Shown one piece after another: positions 59,167 to 64,000 of a stretch of DNA of 64,000 nucleotides. The DNA is from Cellvibrionales bacterium UBA7375 (lineage in GTDB: Bacteria > Pseudomonadota > Gammaproteobacteria > Pseudomonadales > Porticoccaceae). The stretch lies in NCBI GenBank assembly GCA_949487135.1, contig CATAJQ010000015.1, positions 28,748 to 92,747 of the forward strand, read 5' to 3'. Under the pieces are notes generated by a model. That model did not search any database. It saw only the letters and a list, made by a program, of their open reading frames with translations, and was not told where the DNA came from. The first letter of the stretch is position 1; each line of letters opens with the position of its first letter. The translations under genes and the position numbers were made by a program.

Positions 59167-60744
59167 ATGTCTGATTTACAGTCGCAAAGAATTCTAATTC
59201 TCGATTTTGGTTCTCAATATACTCAGCTGATTGCAAGGCGAGTGCGAGAAATTGGTGTATTTTCAGAAATTCGCCCCTGGGATATCACCGAAGCCGATAT
59301 TAAAGAATTTAACCCTAATGGCATTATTCTTTCCGGTGGACCTGAGTCGGTTACCGAAGGTGCAACCGCACCCAGCGCACCCGACTGTGTATTTACCATG
59401 GGTATTCCTGTACTCGGTATTTGCTATGGTATGCAAACCATGGCCAGTCAGTTAGGTGGCAGGGTTGAAAGTTCCGATATTCGTGAATTTGGCTATGCAC
59501 AAATCAAAGTAGAAAACGATTGTGAATTACTGGCAGATGCCAAAGACCAAACCAATGATCAAGGTGAAGCGCTGTTAGATGTATGGATGAGTCATGGTGA
59601 TAAGGTAACCGCCATACCCCAAGATTTTGAGCTAATGGCATCTACACCCTCATGTCCAATAGCAGGTATGTTTGATGCAAGCCGTCATTTTTATGCCATT
59701 CAATTTCACCCAGAGGTTACTCATACCATACAGGGTGAAGTCATTTTTCAACAGTTTGTAAAAGCTATTTGCCAATGTGATGGTCTATGGACTGCCTCGG
59801 CAATTATCGAAGACCAAATTGCCCGCGTTCGCCAACAGGTGGGCGATAGCCATGTCTTATTGGGTTTATCAGGGGGTGTAGACTCCTCAGTGGTCGCGGC
59901 ACTATTACATAAAGCCATTGGCGATCAACTGACATGCGTGTTTGTCGATAATGGTCTACTGCGTAAAAATGAAGGCGATATGGTGATGGAAATGTTCGCC
60001 GAAAATATGGGTGTGAAGGTGATACGTGCTAACGCCCAAGATCAATTTCTCGATGGCTTAAAAGGGATTAGTGACCCTGAGAAAAAACGCAAAGTAATCG
60101 GCAATACCTTTATTGATGTATTTGATGCCGAGTCGCAAAAAATAGAAAACGTAAAATTCCTAGCACAGGGGACTATTTACCCTGATGTAATTGAATCTGC
60201 CGCTTCCAAAACAGGCAAAGCCCATGTGATTAAATCTCACCACAATGTCGGTGGGCTACCTGATGATATGGCTCTTGAATTGGTTGAACCACTGCGCGAA
60301 CTGTTCAAAGATGAAGTTCGCAAGATTGGTCTCGAATTAGGCCTGCCCTACGATATGGTTTATCGTCATCCATTCCCCGGCCCAGGTTTAGGGGTGCGTA
60401 TTCTCGGCGAAGTGAAAAAAGAGTATGCCGATATTCTGCGTGAAGCCGATGCGATCTTTATTGAAGAGCTGCACAACAGTGGTTGGTACCATAAAACCAG
60501 TCAGGCATTTGCTGTATTCCTACCGGTAAAATCCGTGGGTGTAGTAGGTGATGGCCGTCGCTATGAATGGGTGATTGCTCTGCGCGCTGTTGAAACCATC
60601 GACTTTATGACTGCTCGTTGGGCGCATCTGCCCTATGAGTTGTTGGAAAAGGTGTCCAATCGGATTATCAATGAAATCGCCGATGTATCCCGTGTTACTT
60701 ATGATGTTTCTAGCAAGCCACCGGCCACGATAGAGTGGGAATAG
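59167..60744 (+). CDS. guaA: GMP synthase (glutamine-hydrolysing)
   Basis: [47 protein letters not shown]-terminus ATIEWE. Confidence 0.98.
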   Translation: MSDLQSQRILILDFGSQYTQLIARRVREIGVFSEIRPWDITEADIKEFNPNGIILSGGPESVTEGATAPSAPDCVFTMGIPVLGICYGMQTMASQLGGRVESSDIREFGYAQIKVENDCELLADAKDQTNDQGEALLDVWMSHGDKVTAIPQDFELMASTPSCPIAGMFDASRHFYAIQFHPEVTHTIQGEVIFQQFVKAICQCDGLWTASAIIEDQIARVRQQVGDSHVLLGLSGGVDSSVVAALLHKAIGDQLTCVFVDNGLLRKNEGDMVMEMFAENMGVKVIRANAQDQFLDGLKGISDPEKKRKVIGNTFIDVFDAESQKIENVKFLAQGTIYPDVIESAASKTGKAHVIKSHHNVGGLPDDMALELVEPLRELFKDEVRKIGLELGLPYDMVYRHPFPGPGLGVRILGEVKKEYADILREADAIFIEELHNSGWYHKTSQAFAVFLPVKSVGVVGDGRRYEWVIALRAVETIDFMTARWAHLPYELLEKVSNRIINEIADVSRVTYDVSSKPPATIEWE

Positions 60745-60765
60745 TGTTGATATAGAGGTAATCCA

Positions 60766-61164
60766 ATGGAACAGAGACTGACTTTAATTACATTAGGTGT
60801 TTCCAATTTAGAGCAGTCCGCTAAGTTTTATCTTGATGGTCTTGGCTGGAAAGCCACCGAAGATAGCTCTAACCACATTATCTTTATTCGGATGAATGGA
60901 TTTTTACTGTCGTTGTATCCTCATAACGAATTAGCTGCTGACGCAACAGTTAATGAGGATCGTTCAAATTTCCGAGGTTTTACACTCGCCTATAATGTTT
61001 CTACTCCAGCGGAGGTTGATAGGGTTCTCGACTTTGCCGTTCAAGCGGGCGCCAAGCTTACTAAGCCTGCTCAGATAGCTACTTGGGGTGGCTATTCCGG
61101 TTATTTTTCAGACCCCGATGGTTTTCTTTGGGAAGTTGCCTGTGGCACCTCTATGAATCCTTAA
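60766..61164 (+). CDS. VOC (glyoxalase/bleomycin resistance fold) family protein
   Basis: LITLGVSNLEQSAKFYLDGLGWKA; YSGYFSDPDGFLWEVA. Confidence 0.88.
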   Translation: MEQRLTLITLGVSNLEQSAKFYLDGLGWKATEDSSNHIIFIRMNGFLLSLYPHNELAADATVNEDRSNFRGFTLAYNVSTPAEVDRVLDFAVQAGAKLTKPAQIATWGGYSGYFSDPDGFLWEVACGTSMNP

Positions 61165-61224
61165 GTGATAAGCTAAGAATTAACTAATTTATATTTAAGT
61201 AATTGATATATATAGAAACAGACT

Positions 61225-61384
61225 ATTGAGTGGGAGTGACCAGAGCTAAAAAAACCTTTTAAAATCAATAGTTTATAAATTATTAAACTGTTTCACACTT
61301 TTGTAACCTATTGTTTTTATTGAGTTTTTAAATCCTACTTTCACAGTTTGTTTCACAAACTTGTGTCTATTGAAAATCATAAGT
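61225..61384 (+). repeat. 160-bp direct repeat, copy A, starting with guaA-3'-end-like ATTGAGTGGGAGTGA
   Basis: Aligns without gaps to 63326-63485, about 11 mismatches counted by eye. Confidence 0.93.
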
Positions 61385-61405
61385 CACAACCAAAATGTAG
61401 CTATT

Positions 61406-61666
61406 CTAGCGTTTTAGCGTCTTTAGAAGTTCTTCGATTTTTTCTTCAAAATCTAAGTCACTATTCAGAGTATCTCTCACACAGTTTTTTAGATGTGTTT
61501 TTAAAATTTTCGCCTCAATTGTAGATATTGCGCTTCTAGCAGCTTTCAATTGATTAAGAATATCAATGCAATACTTTCCTTCTTCGATCATCTTCCCAAC
61601 TCCTCGAATTTGCCCCTCTATTCTATTGATTCCTGCTAGTTGTTCTTTGTGACATGGATGACTCAT
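61406..61666 (-). CDS. CsoR/RcnR/FrmR-family metal-sensing repressor
   Basis: LAGINRIEGQIRGVGKMIEEGKYCIDILNQLKAARSAI...THLKNCV; Cys-His-Cys pattern (YC, H..., C) as in CsoR. Start placed at MSHPCH. Confidence 0.85.
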   Translation of the reverse strand: MSHPCHKEQLAGINRIEGQIRGVGKMIEEGKYCIDILNQLKAARSAISTIEAKILKTHLKNCVRDTLNSDLDFEEKIEELLKTLKR

Positions 61667-62028
61667 AAAAACCTCGGGACTAAATATGTGAATATTGTTG
61701 AAAAGGAAAAAATTGCTAAAGAAAGAAAAAATATGAACTTTGACCGTTTTCTTGTTTGCATACAAAGTTTTGCCAATTCTGGGTCTGTTGGGCAAGGTGC
61801 ATACTGTGATCTATAATTCGCAAACCCAGCTATTAGAAGCATAATGGCTGCAAAGCAAGTAATAGCAATTTTATGTTTAGAAAGAACAGTTAAAAAAGGA
61901 AAGAAACTCACTAGACTTGCGAATGATGCCCCGGCGCCAAGCAAGACAAAAAGTGCAGGCATGGCGCAACAAATTAATGTTGAAGATGATAAAAATAAGG
62001 AAATAAAGTTAGATGACTTAACTTTCAT
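61663..62028 (-). CDS. MerT-like small membrane metal transporter
   Basis: First TM with vicinal cysteines (TLICCAMPALFVLLGAG), loop Cys pair CPTDPELAKLC, three to four TMs. Confidence 0.65.
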   Translation of the reverse strand: MKVKSSNFISLFLSSSTLICCAMPALFVLLGAGASFASLVSFFPFLTVLSKHKIAITCFAAIMLLIAGFANYRSQYAPCPTDPELAKLCMQTRKRSKFIFFLSLAIFSFSTIFTYLVPRFL

Positions 62029-62037
62029 ATCGATGCC

Positions 62038-62451
62038 TTAAAGATCTAAAACTTCCATTTTTGTTGCATTTTGACCATTGGCAGTTATTTTTTCTTTTAT
62101 ATCATCATAGCTTATTTCACTTTCCTGTTTGTAAGCGATCAAAACCTTACCTTTATTTAGGTCAACATCTACACTGATAACATTCTCATCTTTTTTAAAG
62201 GTTTTTTCGATTCCTCGAGCACAGAAATCACAAACCATACCCTGAACGCTAATAACCGCTACTTTGGCGCCGCTAAGATTTTTTACAAAATTGCTAAATC
62301 TCTTTTGATCAACACCAAAGTTATTTCCGTCAACAAAGATTTCAGTATTGTGTTGTTGTGAATTATGCGTATCCTCATGAGAATGATGCATCATGCTATC
62401 TGCCAGTGAGAATGATGAAATTGCAAATGTGATAAAAAAAATATTTTTCAT
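62038..62451 (-). CDS. Exported heavy-metal-associated (HMA/MerP-like) domain protein
   Basis: Signal peptide; His-rich MMHHSHEDTHNSQQH; GMVCDFCARGIEKTFKKDENVISVDVDLNKGKVLIAY. Confidence 0.8.
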   Translation of the reverse strand: MKNIFFITFAISSFSLADSMMHHSHEDTHNSQQHNTEIFVDGNNFGVDQKRFSNFVKNLSGAKVAVISVQGMVCDFCARGIEKTFKKDENVISVDVDLNKGKVLIAYKQESEISYDDIKEKITANGQNATKMEVLDL

Positions 62452-62460
62452 AAAACCTCC

Positions 62461-63102
62461 TTAAAACCTTCGCATAAAATGAAAATCCCAATTTGATTTT
62501 CCGTTGTAACCCAACTCCAAAAGATTGTCTCCTTTGAAAAATTTTAGGCAAGGGTAAGTTGATGTTGTGTCAGTAATTGAATTTTTTGTAGCCTTTAACA
62601 TTATCCAAGTGTGAAGATCACCATATTCACCTAGATAGGGTGCAAACCCTATCTGATATTTCTGTTCAGAAAAAATTTGGTTTATTGACTCAACTTTTTT
62701 AAAGTCAAATCCTATAAAGTATCTTCTAGTTTCCCAGTCACCATGAATTCCATAAAATGAGTTGTCATTTGAGTCGAGACTAAAGCCTGACTGAAAGTAT
62801 AAATTTCTTTGAGAATTATGGGTGTTTTTTCGATTAACAAGATAGGTAAATCGTAGTAGCGAGTATTGATCTTCAATACGCTTATCTTTTTTTCTTTCTA
62901 TGCCAATTGAGTATTTATAGGTGGGCGAGTAATGCATGTAAACAGAATTTTGGAAATTATCTGCTTTGGTCATCAAGGTGTACCCACCAGGATAGGATAC
63001 AGGTCTGCTATCAACACTGATTGAAAGTATTGCAAGCAAACAAAAAGTTAAAAATCGTATACCCATAGGGGGTATATTAAATACTTGTGGCACTATGTGC
63101 AA
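62461..63102 (-). CDS. Uncharacterised exported protein, first gene of the metal cassette
   Basis: Hydrophobic signal-like N-terminus (alternative start MGIRFLTF at 63066), alternating polar/aromatic pattern suggestive of beta-strands, C-terminal F. Confidence 0.6.
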   Translation of the reverse strand: MHIVPQVFNIPPMGIRFLTFCLLAILSISVDSRPVSYPGGYTLMTKADNFQNSVYMHYSPTYKYSIGIERKKDKRIEDQYSLLRFTYLVNRKNTHNSQRNLYFQSGFSLDSNDNSFYGIHGDWETRRYFIGFDFKKVESINQIFSEQKYQIGFAPYLGEYGDLHTWIMLKATKNSITDTTSTYPCLKFFKGDNLLELGYNGKSNWDFHFMRRF

Positions 63103-63325
63103 TAAAAATAATAGCCCCAGAATGAGAAATATAAATTTTAATGTTTTATAACGAATTACCTGTACAAAAGATTATGATATTCTTTAGTTACACGGTGTGA
63201 AACTATTGGCGAGTTTTTAAACGGTTTTGATTGATTTTGTCGGGTGAAGGCAAGGCTTCTACTTTCACACTTGTTTCACACTTTTTAAAATATCATAATA
63301 ATCAAAGGGTTACGATCAGGATGTC

Positions 63326-63485
63326 ATTGAGTGGGAGTGACCAGGTCTAAAAAAACCACTTAAAATCAATAGGTTATAGATTTTTAAACTGCTTCATACT
63401 TTTGTAACCTATTGTTTTTATTGAGTTTTTAAATCCTACTTTCACAGTTTGTTTCACAAGCTCGTGTCTATTGAAAATCATAAGT
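63326..63485 (+). repeat. 160-bp direct repeat, copy B
   Basis: Same length and register as 61225-61384; begins ATTGAGTGGGAGTGA. Confidence 0.93.
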
Positions 63486-63520
63486 AATAAACATCACTTT
63501 GATAATTTCGGCAAAATTTT

Positions 63521-64000
63521 TTATTGATTTTGATCGAAGAAGTCAAAAACCTCTGCAATCATTTCTGAATTGTGAGTTATGGTTCTAAAATGTCGACCGC
63601 CCTTAATTTCTTGGTAGATCACATCCATATTAAGCTGCTTCATTTCTTCAACCAAGCGTCGAATTTTTCTGACAGGAACAAGACGATCTTTATCGCCGGT
63701 AACTACATACACAGGTAAATGTTTTAAATCATCTAAGCTTGAGTATTTCCCATTAAATGTTGGTGCTAAGCAAGCTAAGCCAGTCCATATTTGAGGATAA
63801 GTTGCAGCTAAATGTAATGCCCCTCCACCGCCCATAGAATGACCAAGCAAGTAGATACGTTGAGGATCAATCGAGAGGTCTTTTTTCACAATTTCTAAAA
63901 CGTTCATGACATCTATCTCGCTTAACTCACCAAGGTTTTCTGGATCATTTGCTTTTCCAAACGCAACACCGTCTTTGCCCTTTCCACGACTGCCATACCA
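63521..64000 (-). CDS. Alpha/beta hydrolase (prolyl-oligopeptidase/esterase type), 5' truncated by window edge
   Basis: GHSMGGGGALHLA nucleophile elbow, VVTGDKDRLVPV, GRHF; the frame continues upstream of the track's Met to 64000 (WYGSRGKGKDGVAFGKANDPENLGELSEIDV). Confidence 0.85.
   Translation of the reverse strand, partial: WYGSRGKGKDGVAFGKANDPENLGELSEIDVMNVLEIVKKDLSIDPQRIYLLGHSMGGGGALHLAATYPQIWTGLACLAPTFNGKYSSLDDLKHLPVYVVTGDKDRLVPVRKIRRLVEEMKQLNMDVIYQEIKGGRHFRTITHNSEMIAEVFDFFDQNQ

Noticed and set aside
61225-63485. Could the repeats be integron attC sites or a CRISPR array?
   Set aside because: No short evenly spaced repeats or spacers, no RYYYAAC/GTTRRRY attC core and no integron integrase; two 160-bp copies 2.1 kb apart fit att/element ends better.

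Overview
Gammaproteobacterial chromosomal window, compact and almost entirely housekeeping genes: cysE x2, serB, efp/epmA, zapE, rplM/rpsI, petA plus a fused cytochrome b/c1, sspAB, lpoA/rsmI, pyrC, argG, rnfABCDGE, metG, purMN, hda, the isc operon, rlmN/ispG/hisS/bamB/der, guaBA. The accessory part is roughly the last 3 kb, downstream of guaA. There, two 160-bp direct repeats (about 11 mismatches by eye, no indels) each begin with ATTGAGTGGGAGTGA. Read in frame this is I-E-W-E-stop, the same residues that end guaA. The repeats bracket an AT-rich four-gene metal cassette (CsoR-like, MerT-like, HMA protein, uncharacterised exported protein). This looks like serial insertion of small elements at a guaA 3'-end attachment site. 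Other notable points: yraN interrupted by an in-frame TAA; epmA with no ATG/GTG/TTG at its conserved N-terminus, in frame with efp; cytochrome b and c1 as one ORF; lpoA and rsmI start codons overlapping head to head; a hairpin/T-run abutting the der start; and several convergent gene pairs with almost no intergenic space. No tRNA, rRNA, CRISPR, transposase or integrase gene was recognised. All assignments are from reading the sequence and protein motifs; no searches were run.
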